In this document: positions 24,383-36,133 of the stretch, piece by piece
Position numbering within the stretch: the stretch's first letter is position 1
How the letters are laid out: each line of letters opens with the position of its first letter
From: Eonycteris spelaea
Lineage: Eukaryota > Chordata > Mammalia > Chiroptera > Pteropodidae
Length of the DNA: 64,000 bases
Assembly: GCA_003508835.1 (NCBI GenBank)
Contig: PUFA01000143.1
Span: 3,745,501 to 3,809,500 of the forward strand
Direction: 5' to 3'
The notes under the pieces: model-generated
What the model was told of the DNA's origin: nothing
Database searches by the model: none
What the model saw: the letters and a program-made list of their open reading frames with translations, nothing else
Program-made: the position numbers and the translations under genes

Positions 24383-26336
24383 GTCATCCCTTTTCTTCTG
24401 CACATGCCTTATCTCCATTTCCCTTTGGGAATTTGGATCTTGAATCCTCCCCTTTTCAGTGATTATTGTCTCAATTTGTCCTATGTATGTGAACGTTCAT
24501 TACAATCTTGCTTTTAGCAATTCTCTTTATATTAAGCTTACAATGCCCTGTTCCTAGTAGGGTTGCATTCCTCTGTCTCTATCAGCCTTCTATTCTGGTC
24601 ACCTTACTCCTAATTATGTATTTTTTGTTGTTATTTTGTTTTAGATGAGTTGACCCCTTTTAGGATTTCCTTGTACTGCAGGCCCTGTAGTGGAGAATTC
24701 CCTCAATTTTTGTACGTCTGGAAAAGTCTTTATTTCTCCATCATATCTAAAGGAGAGCTTTAGCTGGCTAAATTATTCTTGGCTGGCAGTTCCTTTTCAT
24801 TTAATAGTTTTTGAAATTGGATTCCATTCCTTTCTGGCTTTAAAGGTTTGTGCTGAGAAGTCCGACGATAATCTATGGGTTTTCCTTATAGGTTACTGTC
24901 TTTTTTCCCTGGCTGCCCTGAGAAGTCTATCTTTGTCATTGATTTTTGATAACTTTAAGACAGTGCGTCTTGGTGAAGGCCTTTGGTTGAGATAATTGGC
25001 TGTTCTGCTGACTTCTGAATTCCAAGTTCCAGCTCATTCCTTAGATTTGGGACATTCTCATCAACTATTTGTCTGAAAATGCTTTCTAGTTCCTGCTCCT
25101 TTTCCTTGCCTTCAAGAATGTCCATTATCTTGTTTCCTCTCTGATGGTATCAGCTGGTTTCTTGAATTTCTCTTTCATTATTTTTCATTCTTCAGTTTCT
25201 CTCTTCTGATTTATTTCTAGATTTTCTGTCTTTGATATCACTGATCCTTTCCTCCATTTGGTCGACTCTATATTTCCCAGCTTGCCATTTCACTTTTCAA
25301 CTCTTGCAGTGTGTTCTTCATCTCCAGAAGGTCTATTCTGTTCTTTTTGAGGGATTTCAAACTCCTTGCTAAAGAATTTATTCTGCTCATCTAGTTGCTT
25401 TTTTCAATTCCTGAAATTATTGATATGATTCATTTTGGATCCCACTGAGTTCTTCAGACGTACCATCCTGAATTGTCTGTCATTTAAGTTACATATTTCT
25501 TTGTCTGTAAGCTTATTTTCTGGAGATTTTTCTCTTTCTTTCAGAGGTGCCATGTCACCTTGGTTGTTCATGGTGTTTAATGGACTATTTCTCCATTAAT
25601 AGAAGTGTATTAATGGAAGTTATTCTACTTCCCCCCTCCCCAAGAAAGATTTATTATATAATGGTCCCTAGGCTGTTATAAAAAAAGGTGTTTTTCTTTG
25701 GTTTCCAGTAGGTGGCGTCTAAGCCTCTTGGATCCCTGCTTTATATAAAGTCTTAATAATGTCTTTTTTTCCTTATAGATGTTTAATCACGCTCACTACC
25801 CTCAGTCTCAGTTCCTGTCAGTGTTAGTGACAGTTTCAGTAGCATTTGCTCAGATTCCCCTGGGGCTTCGTGGCATTTTGTCTTGGAAAGTATGGATGGA
25901 AGGGCCTCTGGGTTGGGGTATGTGGGGCTGTTGACTCAGCCTCAGTTTTGCAACCATGGCAGTAAAAAATCAATGTTGTTTCTCTCCATCCCCGCTTTTC
26001 TGCCATTCCTGTTTTCTCTGACTTCTGCCCTGATGACTGGGCCTGCCGCTAGCTGCGTGGAGCTCACAGCACTCCCAAGCAGAGATGTTCAGGGAAATCA
26101 CTGCATCTTTCTCCTCATCCCGTCCTCCTACAGCAAGCTCTGGAGGCTGTGAAAAGCAATTTCTTTTGTTTCTCCCAGTCCACCAGCGTTCTGACCTGTG
26201 GTAGCTCTTATGCACAGATCATATACTCAGACGTGCGGTGTGCCTTCTAGTGTTTTTGTTAGTTCAGCTTATTGTTTTCAAGGGGAGAGATCTGGGGATG
26301 TCTCCCATTCCGCCATGTTTTCTGACGTCCAAAATT

Positions 26337-26431
26337 GATGTCATTAAAATGATCATACTTTTCCAAAGCAGTCTATAGATTTAATGACAAAATACCAATG
26401 ACAATATTTCAGACAAACTAAAACAAATATT
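26337..26431 (+). mobile_element. Right remnant of the host L1 ORF2
   Basis: Continues the plus-strand L1 interrupted at 20065, starting with the duplicated gatgtcattaa and running through cttttccaaagcagtctata (the ORF2 region after RT) until the next L1 starts. It shows the host element was in place before the antisense insertion. Confidence 0.8.
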
Positions 26432-29400
26432 CCAGTGATGTCAGAAGCATGGCAGAGTGAAGAATCTCCATGGAATCTTTCCCCCCCTCCCCCGAAATAA
26501 CAATGAGCTGAACATCGGAAACTCAACAAATAACACTCAACTGGACACAAGCAAGTCTCAGTGAGTGATCTTGCATTTGAACTTCCAGAGGGCAGAACTG
26601 AAGGAGTCTGGGGTGGATTGGGAGGAACAAAGAAGCTGTCTCATACAGGAGGGGAAGGGAGAATATGTGGCCAGTTACCTAAAGAGCCTGACTGAGGGAT
26701 CAGAGAGTTCCACAAAACAGACCCGGAATCAGGATATAAAGTGGAGCAGGAACTAAGTGTGGAGGGACAGCAGCTGTGTCTTAGTAGCCACAGTTGTGAA
26801 GCACGAGGCTGAGACATGAAACCCAGCAGCAACCCCCACCCACCAACCAGAGCTTGCCATCTTTATTATCCTCCTAGACCTAGCACCGCAGAGCTCCAGC
26901 GGAATTTGCACAACTGGTACTAAAACAAAAACTACTGCAGGACCACAGACAGAGCCTAGCTCATCATGATTGAATAATCAGTATTATCAGAGAGAAAAAA
27001 GGCAATTATTAGCCTCAAAGCAGAGATCCAAGAGGCTTGGATGCTACTACTGGAAATCAAAAGAACAATACTTTGCTTATCAATAAGCTAAAGAGGGACC
27101 TCTATATAATCTTCTGTCTAAAAAAAAAATAAAATAAAATAACACTCCCACTAATGCCCAGGCAAAGAGACAGTCCATCAAACACCATGAACAACAAGAG
27201 TCAAAGGCAGCTTAGAGAGAAGAGAAAAATCTCCATAAATAAGATTAAAGATACAAAAATATGTGATTTAAATTGACAGAGAAAACAGGATTCCACTTTC
27301 AAAAAAATTCAGTGAGATGCAAAATAAATCAGATGGATAAGTCCAAGAAATTAGAATCAAAATAGACCAGAAAATGAGTTTTATAGCAAGGAGATTGAAA
27401 CCCTAAATAAGAATCAAATAGGAATGTTAGGAGATGGAAAGAACACACTAAAAGAGATGAAGAGTGAAATAGCAAGCTTAGAAAATAGAGCTGACCAGAT
27501 GAGGAAAGAATCAGTGATATCAAAGACAGAAATCTAGAAATGATTCATAAAGAAGAGACAGAAGAATGAAAAACAATGAAAAAGAAATACAAGAAACTAG
27601 TTAACACCATCAGAAAAAACAATATAATAATAATTGAGTATACTAAAAGGAGAAGACAGGAACAGAGAGCATAATCAGACAAATAGTTGAGAATTTCCCA
27701 AATCTAAAGAATGAGCTGGAGCTTTGAATCCAAGAAGCTAACAGAACACCCAATTAACTCAATCCAAAAAGGTCTTCTCCAAGACACATAATATTAAAAT
27801 TGGCAAAAATTAATGATAAAGAATTTTTTAAGGCAGCCAGGGAAAAGACAGTAATCTATAAAGGAAAGTCCATTAGGTTATCTTCAAACTTCTCAGCATA
27901 AACTTTGTATGCAAGAAAGGAGTAGAATCAAATATTCAAACTGTTAAAGTGAAAGGAGTTATCAGCCATGCATGTATCCAGCAAAGCTATATTTTAGATA
28001 TGAAGGAGAAACAGAGACCTTTACAGCCATACAAAAGTTGTGAGAATTCTCCACTATGAGGCCTGCATTATTAAGAAATAATGAAATGGGTCAGCCCACA
28101 TGAAACAAAATTACAACCCCCCCCCATAATTATGAAAAAGGTGACTAGCAGGCAAACAGAAGCAGAGCAGTGCAACCATTACTAAAAACAGAGTATTATA
28201 AGCTTAAAAATAAGAAGAGAATTGCTATTGCAAGATACAAATGAACATTCAGCATGTATAGGAATGATTTGAAATCGACAATAACAAAAGGGGAGGAATC
28301 AAAAATCCATATTCACAAAGGGGAATGGAGATAATGCACACAAAGAAGTAAATGGACTACTGTATATGTACAAACTATCCTTTACTTAATCTTCAATGGT
28401 AATCACAAACAAAGATCCAGAACTGAGATACATAACATAAAACAAGAAGGACCAGAGGGAAAATCCACAAACTCAATGAAAGGAAACGAAAGGACAAGGA
28501 AACAATGAAAACGCCGAGCTACCAGAAAAGCAAGATGAAATGGCTATAGGTAACCTTATATTTCAATAAACAACCCTAATATAAATAAACCTAACTCAAT
28601 CAATAAAAAAAGTATAGAGCTGAAGATCTGATCAAAAACAAAACCCAACTATATGCTGCCTTCAGGAGACACTTCTCATTTCAAAGACAAAACATAGACT
28701 CAAAGTGAAAGGGTGGAAAATGGTAATTCAAGCAAAAGGCATTCTCAGAAGAATGGGAGTAGTGATACTAATATCGGATGAAATAGATTTCAAAATAAAA
28801 AAGGTAAAGAGGAATACTGAGGACACTCTATAATGATATAGGTAACCATACATCAAGAATACTTACTAATATCTATGCTCCCAATCAGGGAGCCCCAAAA
28901 TATATAAAGCAATTACTAACTGAACTAAAGGGAAAACAAACCAAATCACTATCACAGTAGGGGACCTAAATACCCCACTGTCAGTATGGACAGATCATCC
29001 AAACAGATAATCAATAAGGAAATAACATCTTTAAATGACACATAAGATCAACTGGACATAATTGAATTTTTACAGAGCTTTTCATCTCCAAAACAGCTGC
29101 TTATATATTCTTCTCCAGTGCAAATGGAACATTCTCAAGGATTGACCACATACTGGGACACAAAACTAGCCTCAACAAACATAAGAGGATTGAAATCATA
29201 CCAACCATAATGCTTTGAAAACTAGAGATCAACTGTAATAAGAAAGCGGGAAGAACCACAAATACATGAAGATTAAAAAATACACTATTGAAAAATGACT
29301 GGGTCGTAGAAGAAATAAAAAGAAATCAAGAGATACATAGAAACAAATGAGAATGAAAGTATAATCATATCAAAACTTTTGGGAAATGCCAAAGCAGTAA

Positions 29401-31480
29401 TAAGAAGAAAGTTCATATCATTAAAGCCTATCTCGAGAAACATGAAATATCCTAAATACACAATCTAACATTCCATCTTTTAAAACTAGAAAAAGAATGA
29501 AGTCCAAAGTCAGCAGAAGGAAGGAAATAATCAAAATAGAGCAGAATAAATGAAATTGAAAACAAAAAGACGATAGAAAAAATAAATGCAAAAAAGAGCT
29601 GGTTCTTTGAGAAGGTTAATAAAATTGACAAAACCCCTGGCTAGACTCAGTACAGAAAAAAAGAGAAAGAACACAAATAAACCAAATCATGATGAAAAAG
29701 GAGAAGTTACGATACCGCAGAAATACAAAGGATCACACAAGAATATTATGGAAAAGGATATAATGCCAAATTTAATAACCTAGCAGAAATGACCAGTACT
29801 TTAAAAAATACAGTCTTCCTAGACTGAATCAAGAAGATCTGGAAAATCTAAATAGACAGATCAGCAGATGGAAATGGAAATAATCATCAAAAAACCTACT
29901 AAAAAGTACAAGTCCAGACCAGATGGTTTCACCAGTGAATTTTACCAGACATTCAAAGATGATTAATATGTATTCTTCCCAAACTCTTCCAAAAAAACTG
30001 AAGAGGAGACAAGAACTTCCTAACTATTTTATGAGGTTTATATCACCCTGATACCAATACCTGGTAAAGATGACACATAAAAAAGAAAACCACAGACCAA
30101 TATCTCTTGGGAACACAGAGCAGAAATCCTAAATAAGATACTAGTGAACTGAACACAACACAATAAAAAGGTTTTACAGTACAATCAATTGGGCTCATCC
30201 AGGAGCACAAAGAGATGGTTTAAACATAAGCAAATCAATTAGTGTGATACACCACATAAACCAAATAAAGAATAAGAATCATATGATTCATATCAACAGA
30301 TGCAGAAAAGCCTTTGACAAGAATACAGCTTCTATCTATTATCAAAGTACTTAATAAAACAGGTATAGAAGGGAAAGTATGTCAACATAAAAAAGCCATA
30401 TATCATGAACCCTCAGCTAATATTATACTTAATGGTGAAAAACCAAAAACTTTTCCTCTTAAAATTAGGAACAAGACAAGGCTGTCCACTATTGCTACTG
30501 TTATTCAATTATAACATTGGAGGTCATAATGAGTGCAGTCAGCAAGAAAAAGATATAAAAGGCATGCAAATAGGAAACGAAGAAGTCAAACTGTCATTAT
30601 TTGCCGATGACTTGATTCTCTATATAGAAAATTCTAAAGATTCAAAAAAAAAACACTACTAGAAATAATAAACAAGTACAGTAAATTTTCAGGATACAAA
30701 ATCAATGTTTCACAAAATTTATAGTATTCTTGTACTCTAATACTTAATTGTCAGGAAAAGAAATGAAAAAAAGCCCTTTGCAGTTTGCAACAAAAGGAAT
30801 AAAACACCTAAAATAAACCTAATGCAACAGGTGAAGAACTATGCAATGAAAACTGTAAGATTCTATTTAAAAGAAATAGAGAGGAAGACACAAAGAAATG
30901 GAAAGAAATTTCCACGTTCTTGGTTTGGGAAGAACCAAAATAGTTTTAAAAATGAGCTTATTACCAAAAGCATTATACAGATTTTAATGCATCCCCATCA
31001 GCACTTTTTTAAAGAAACAGAACAACAACAACAAAATCATCAGATTTGCATGGAAGAACAAGAGGACCCCCGAATAGCCAAAGCCATCCTGAGAAAAAAA
31101 GAACAAGGCTGAAGGTATCACTCTGTCCGACTTCTAATTATACTACAAAGCAACAATAATTCAAATAGCATGGTATCACACACAAAAAAAACAAACACAA
31201 AGACCATATGATCCAGCTATCCTTCAACTGGGTATTTAGCCCAAAGAGTTGAAAACATTTATTCAAAAGATATATGTACATTAATGTTCATAGAAGCATT
31301 ATTCCCAGTGCCAGGACATGGAAGCAACCGAAGTGATCTACAATAGATGACTGGATAAAGAAGATGTGGTACATGTATACAGTGGAATATTAGCCATAAG
31401 AAGAGATGAAATATTGTCATTTGTGACAACATGGATGGATCTCTGAGCATAGTGAATTGAGGCTAGAATCATTAACATAA
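26432..31480 (+). mobile_element. Nearly full-length L1, sense, degenerate
   Basis: 5' end at about 26432 (gtgatgtcagaagcatggcag), 5' UTR to about 27170 and ORF1 from about 27187 to 28100. The ORF2 endonuclease is near 28600-29250 (tatatgctgccttcaggaga; atctatgctcccaatcaggg). Reverse transcriptase is near 29850-30700, with SLFADDLILYIENSKDS in the 30405-30662 frame. The C-terminal region is near 31200-31450 (tagatgactggataaagaag). Frame is lost repeatedly by single-base indels. Its 5' end resembles, in opposite orientation, the 5' end of the antisense L1 next to it. Confidence 0.85.
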
Positions 31481-31890
31481 GGAAAACTGGAATATACAAA
31501 AAGTGAAATTAAATAATTTTATGTAGAGAACCAATGGTAAAAGAAATTATAGTTGAAATTAAAAAAATACTTTGAGATGAATCAACACGACAACATATCC
31601 AAACTATTTAGGTACAGTGAAAGCAGTGTTCAGACAAAAAATTTATAGCTATAAATCCATACATTTAAAAAAGAAAGAAGACCCAGAATTGATTACTTTA
31701 GACTTACACCTTAGGAACAAAAAAGAAGAGCGAGGTAAATCCCAAAGCTAGTAGAAGAAAGAAAATAATAAAATTAGACCAAATAAAACATAGACCAGAA
31801 AAGCAGTAGAGAATATCTATAAAACCAAAACTTGGTTTCTTAAAAAGATTGACCAAAAATGACAAATATTTAGCGTAGACTGACTAGAAA
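31481..31890 (+). mobile_element. Fragment of an older L1 ORF2
   Basis: ggtacagtgaaagcagtgttcagac and atagctataaatccatacat are the endonuclease-RT linker of L1 ORF2. The following cagtagagaatatctataaaacc and cttggtttcttaaaaagatt continue in order. A different, older subfamily from the element before it. Confidence 0.7.
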
Positions 31891-33225
31891 GCTCCCACCT
31901 TCATTCTCCCCTAGTTGGGTAGACTCTGCCAGATGCTCAGAACTGCAAGATTGAGGAAAAACAAATGCTAGTTCTTTATGATATACCAGAGAAGTTGAGG
32001 TGCTGGATGCATAGATCAAGACTTTCACTCCTCAAGAGGTAAGCTGAGGATAGAAATTTTAATTGTTCACCCTGTGCTGGCAGGAGGGAGGATCAATGGT
32101 GTATATCAACCCAAGCTACCACCTCTTTTTTTCCTCAGAGCAGCTAGACTGTGCCTGACCTTTCGGAACTCCAAGATTAAGAAACAGAAGCTACTCTTCT
32201 GGGGAACCTACTCAGAAAAGTCGGGGCACTGGAGACATGAATCAAATCTTTCCCTTAACTAGGTAAAGCTGAGAGCCACCAGTCTCTTCCTAAGTGTATG
32301 GTTCTGTGCCATGGACAGGATCTCCAGCAAGAGGTTGTCTTAAATCTCCCTCCTGAGTCTGGTTTTATATTCTCCTGGGGACATACAGGGGTATTTCAGT
32401 TAGTTTCTGATTTTTCAACATAGGGAATTGTGCCCATGCATTGTTGTTTAATTGGTGTATATGTGGAGGAACGAATGGCCAAGGTTTTCTACTCTGCTAT
32501 CTTGCTATGTCCAGAACTCTTCCACTTTCCACTTTCATACTGATTTTAGTAATTTGAGCATTTGTATTCTTTTTCTAGTCATTTCTTCCAGGGTTCAATT
32601 TTTTGGTGCATAATTGTTCACAGTAGTCTCTTATGATCCTTTGTATATCTGTGGTATCAGTTGTAACGTCTCTTCTCTTTCTGATTTTTTTTGAGTCCTC
32701 TTTTTTTTCTTCATAATCTAAGCTAACAATACATCAATTCTGTTTATTTTCTTTAAAAAAACAGCTTTAGTTTTATTGATCTTTTCAATTGTCTTTTTAG
32801 TCTCTTTTTCATTTATTTCCACTCTGATTTTCTATTTCCTGCCTTCTGATAAATTTGAGCTCAGTTTATAGTTCTTTTCCTAGTACCTAGAGGTGGAAAG
32901 TTAGGATACTTGAGATCTACTGTAGGCTTTGTTTATGTTTATTATGAGGCTTACATAAAACATTTTATAAGTCGTATTAAGCTCATAATAACTTCAAAGA
33001 CTCCCCAACCCCCAAATTGTTTTTGATGTCACCACCTGAATCTGTTCACATTGTGTATCCATTAACAAGTTTACTGTATTTTACAGTTATTTTTAACACT
33101 TTGATCTTTATTCTAGAGTTATAAGTCCCTATTATATTAGAGTTCTGAATTTAACTATTACTTTTACCGATGAGTCTATACTTTATATGTTTTCCCGTTA
33201 CTAATTAGTGTCCTTTTGTTCAGTT
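31891..33225 (-). mobile_element. Old L1-derived sequence, antisense, with unassigned segment
   Basis: 32520-33000 reads as antisense L1 ORF2: tttttggtgcataattgttc, ggtatcagttgtaacgtctc, gttttattgatcttttcaattg. The preceding 31891-32515 is less clear; it ends, in minus sense, gacatagcaagatagcagag, an L1-like 5' start, so it may be the 5' UTR of a minus-strand element. 33010-33225 looks like further old L1 internal sequence. Boundaries are approximate. Confidence 0.5.
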
Positions 33226-33335
33226 TGATAGATGGTCACAGGGATGGGGAGCATAGCATAGGGCATGCAGTTAGCATTAATATATTGGCTAAGCGGAAAC
33301 CAGAGGAAGAGAAGGAACAGTTAGGGGATCGTTTT
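33226..33335 (+). mobile_element. L1 3' UTR fragment
   Basis: gggatggggagcatagcatagg, gcagttagcattaatat and ttggctaagcgg match the 3' UTR of the L1 ending at 51932 (gggaagcatggcacagggaatg, gcagttagcgttaatat, atggctaagtgg). Confidence 0.75.
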
Positions 33336-34150
33336 ATAAAACTATATTAACCAAAACTAGACAAAGATACTACAAGAAAGGAAAATTACAACTGATGCTC
33401 ATGAACATAGATGCAAAATTCATCAATAAATTATTAACAAACCAAATTCAACAATATATTAAAAGATCTATATCATGATTAAGTGGGATTTATTCTAGGA
33501 ATGCAAAAATGGTTCAACATCCTCTAATCAATCAAAATGATAAATAACTACATTAACATGATGAAGGATAAAAATTATATGATCATCTCAATAGATGTAA
33601 AAGCATTAACAAAATTCAAATTCATTTTTTGAAAAAAACTCTCAACAGAGTGGATATATAAGGGAACATACTTCATCACAGTAAAGGGCATATATGACAA
33701 GGCTATAGCTAACATCATACTCAACAGTGAAGAGCTGAAACCTTTTCCTCTAAGATTACGAACATGGATGGCCACTCTTGCTGCTTTCTAACCAGGAATT
33801 AGGCAAGAAAAAGACATAAAAGGTATTCAAAGGAAAGGAAGAATTAAATTGTTCCTGTTTACAAAATTATTTGTATACAGAAAACCCTAAAGCCCATTTT
33901 TAAAAACTGTCAGAACTAATAAATTCTGTAAAGTTTGCAGGATACAAAATCATCTTACAAACCATTGTGTCTATACATTAAACAATGAACTATCTGAAAA
34001 GAAATTAGGAAAACCACCTCACAATAGCACTAAAAAGAATAAATCCTTAGGAAGAAATATAACTAAAGAGATGAAGGACATGTATTGAAAAGTACAAAGC
34101 ACTGATGAAAGAAATTAAAGACACAAACAAAGTAAAGACATATGTGTCCT
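33336..34150 (+). mobile_element. L1 ORF2 reverse-transcriptase fragment
   Basis: Plus-strand order of RT landmarks: gcaaaattcatcaataaattat, taagtgggatttattctagg, atgcaaaaatggttcaacat, gaagagctgaaaccttttcc, ggaattaggcaagaaaaag, then acaatagcactaaaaagaat. Frame destroyed. A separate old insertion. Confidence 0.8.
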
Positions 34151-34159
34151 AGAATGAAA

Positions 34160-36133
34160 GACTTAATATTGGAGGGGAAAAAAATGGTGTACATGATAGA
34201 GGCTCTGTTATCCTTCTGGCAAACAAATCAAAGTTGTGACAGAAACAAGGAGCAAACAGCAAGGAAAAACTGCCTGGGAACAAGCCATACAACTAAGGAG
34301 AGAAATAGGAAATCACCCGGCAATGGAAGGAAAGACAAAGTCAGGACATGAGGCTGCCTGTCCCTAGCGGCTGAGTGGGACAGAGGCTGCAGCAGCAGTA
34401 TCAGCAGATTCCTCTTAAAGGGCGAGCAGCGATCAGACTTCCGCAGTGATGGACACTGCTCACTCTGAGCACCAGCACTGGGTTGGCTTGCGGAAGGACT
34501 TACAGGGGACACTGAGTTTGTTCAGAGTGAGGGCCATGGTGATGCTCTCTCCTCCCAGCAGAAGTACCGGCAGTATCCATTGTTCCTCTGTGGAGCCCTC
34601 CCCGCTCCCAGTGTATGGAGGCAGCTCCACCATAACCTTAAAGTCATCAGACTGGATAACAGAGGTCGCTCCGCCCAGGATTCCCTGAAACCCCGCCTCC
34701 GCCAAACTCAAGGCCTCACCCAAGCCACATGCAGGTGTATCCTTAGCTACTCAGGTGCTCCTTGCTGTGCAATGCCTAGACTCACGGTGGTGGCACCTGG
34801 CCTCAGATCTGGTGGGCCATTTGAGGCAGCTATAAGCACAGCACCTGTGGATGCTTGCTGAATCTTAGCAGGTGGCCCTGAAGAGGCACAGGCTTGGGCT
34901 AAATTTGACCTGCAGCTAAACCCCATTTCAGACGTGCCCACTGGTCACCTACTAAACACAGCTGTACTAATGAGCCCAGGAGACTTAGAAGTTTTGCTTA
35001 GTACATAGAAACAGACATGGGAAAAGGTAGCCAAAATGGGAAGAAAAAGCAAAAGAAACCATATTAGAGAACAGAACAGAGATCCAGGAATAATGGAGTC
35101 AAGCAATCTAACAGATGCAAAGATCAATAACACTGGTTATAAAGATGCTCAATGAACTTAGAAGTATAGATGAATTTAGTGATAACGTTTAACAAAGAGA
35201 AAAAAAACATAAAATGGAAATGGAAATTATAAAAGGGAACCAGTCAGAAATGAAGAACAAATTATTGAGATGAAGAGTACATTAGATGGAATAAATGAAG
35301 TGGATCAAACCACCGATACAGAGGACACTCAATTAGAACAACAGAAAAAAGAAGACAAGACTGTAATAATAATTATGGAGCCTATAGGACACTAGTAAAT
35401 GTAAAAGATATCTATGTCGTAGGTACCTTGAAGGAAACAAGACATTGAAGAGCTATTGAAGAAATAATGATAGAAAACTTCCCTCACCTAGTGAAGCAAA
35501 CAGACATACAACCCCAGGAAGATAGAAAGTCTCAAAAACCAGGAACCCAAAAGAGGCCCACATCAAGACACATCATAATAAAAGTGCCAAAGGTAAATAC
35601 AAAGAGAGAATCTTTAAAGCAGCAACAGAAAAGCAGTTAGAGCATCCATAAGACTGGCAGCTGATTCTCAAAAGAAACCATCCAGGACAGAAGGGTCAGG
35701 CACAAAAATATTCGATGTGATGAAAACCCAGGATCTACAACCCAAGAATTCTTTATCCAGAAAAGCTATCATTTAGAATTAAAGATAAAGAGCTTCCCAG
35801 GGGGAGGAGGAGGAGGAGAGGAGGAGGAGGAGGAGGAGGAGGAGGAGAGAGGAGGAGGAGAGGAAGAAGCAGCAGCAGAGCTAAAGGAATTATCACCACC
35901 AAGCCAACATTATAGGAAATGGTGAGGGACTTCTTTAAGAAGAAAATCATGTATCAAAAACATGAAATAAAGAATGGTAATAACCAATTTCCTATCAACA
36001 AGTACCTCAAATGGGAAAGAATTAAGTGCTCCAACCAAAAGATAGAGTGGCCAAATGGTTAAGAAAATAATACCCCTACATATGCTCCCTACAAGAGACT
36101 CACTTCAGATTAAGACACACAAAGACCCATCAG
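34160..36133 (+). mobile_element. L1 element with preserved 5' UTR and ORF1
   Basis: 5' UTR at about 34160-34980, GC-richer than its surroundings, with ctggataacagaggtcgctc at 34653-34672. ORF1 follows to about 35950 (ttgaagaaataatgatagaaaactt; aacacatcataataaaagtgcc type words; ctttaaagcagcaacagaaaag). The first part of ORF2 (ctacaagagactcacttcag) stops near 36133, where sequence of a second L1 begins. Its 5' UTR is closely similar to 41430-42080. Confidence 0.75.
35797..35878 (+). repeat. (GGA)n polypurine tract
   Basis: About 70 bp of almost pure purine, mainly GGA/GAG, then gaagaagcagcagcag. Expansion inside L1 ORF1-derived DNA; the complementary strand gives the poly-proline frame seen there. 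Confidence 0.95.

Larger units (their letters stand above)
20066..26336 (-). mobile_element. Nearly full-length L1 (about 6.3 kb), antisense, nested in another L1
   Basis: Minus-strand L1. The 5' end near 26336 reads (minus sense) ggacgtcagaaaacatggcgg, a typical L1 start. 5' UTR lies at about 25620-26336 and ORF1 at about 24200-25620. In ORF2 the endonuclease start is near 24030-24200 (minus frame with CCLQEHISAPNTN), the reverse transcriptase at about 22050-22300, and the C-terminus at about 20240-20600 (minus frame with SCMDFEIITLNNLIQ, PTIDDWLKKLWHIYTMEYYSAIR). A/T-rich 3' end at 20066-20110. Stops and frameshifts throughout, so it is dead. Contains a (GTT)n run at 20854-20890 and a TG/CA tract near 24313. 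Confidence 0.88.

Noticed and set aside
35753..35950. Proline/leucine-rich minus-strand protein
   Set aside because: It is the complement of the GGA microsatellite inside L1 DNA.
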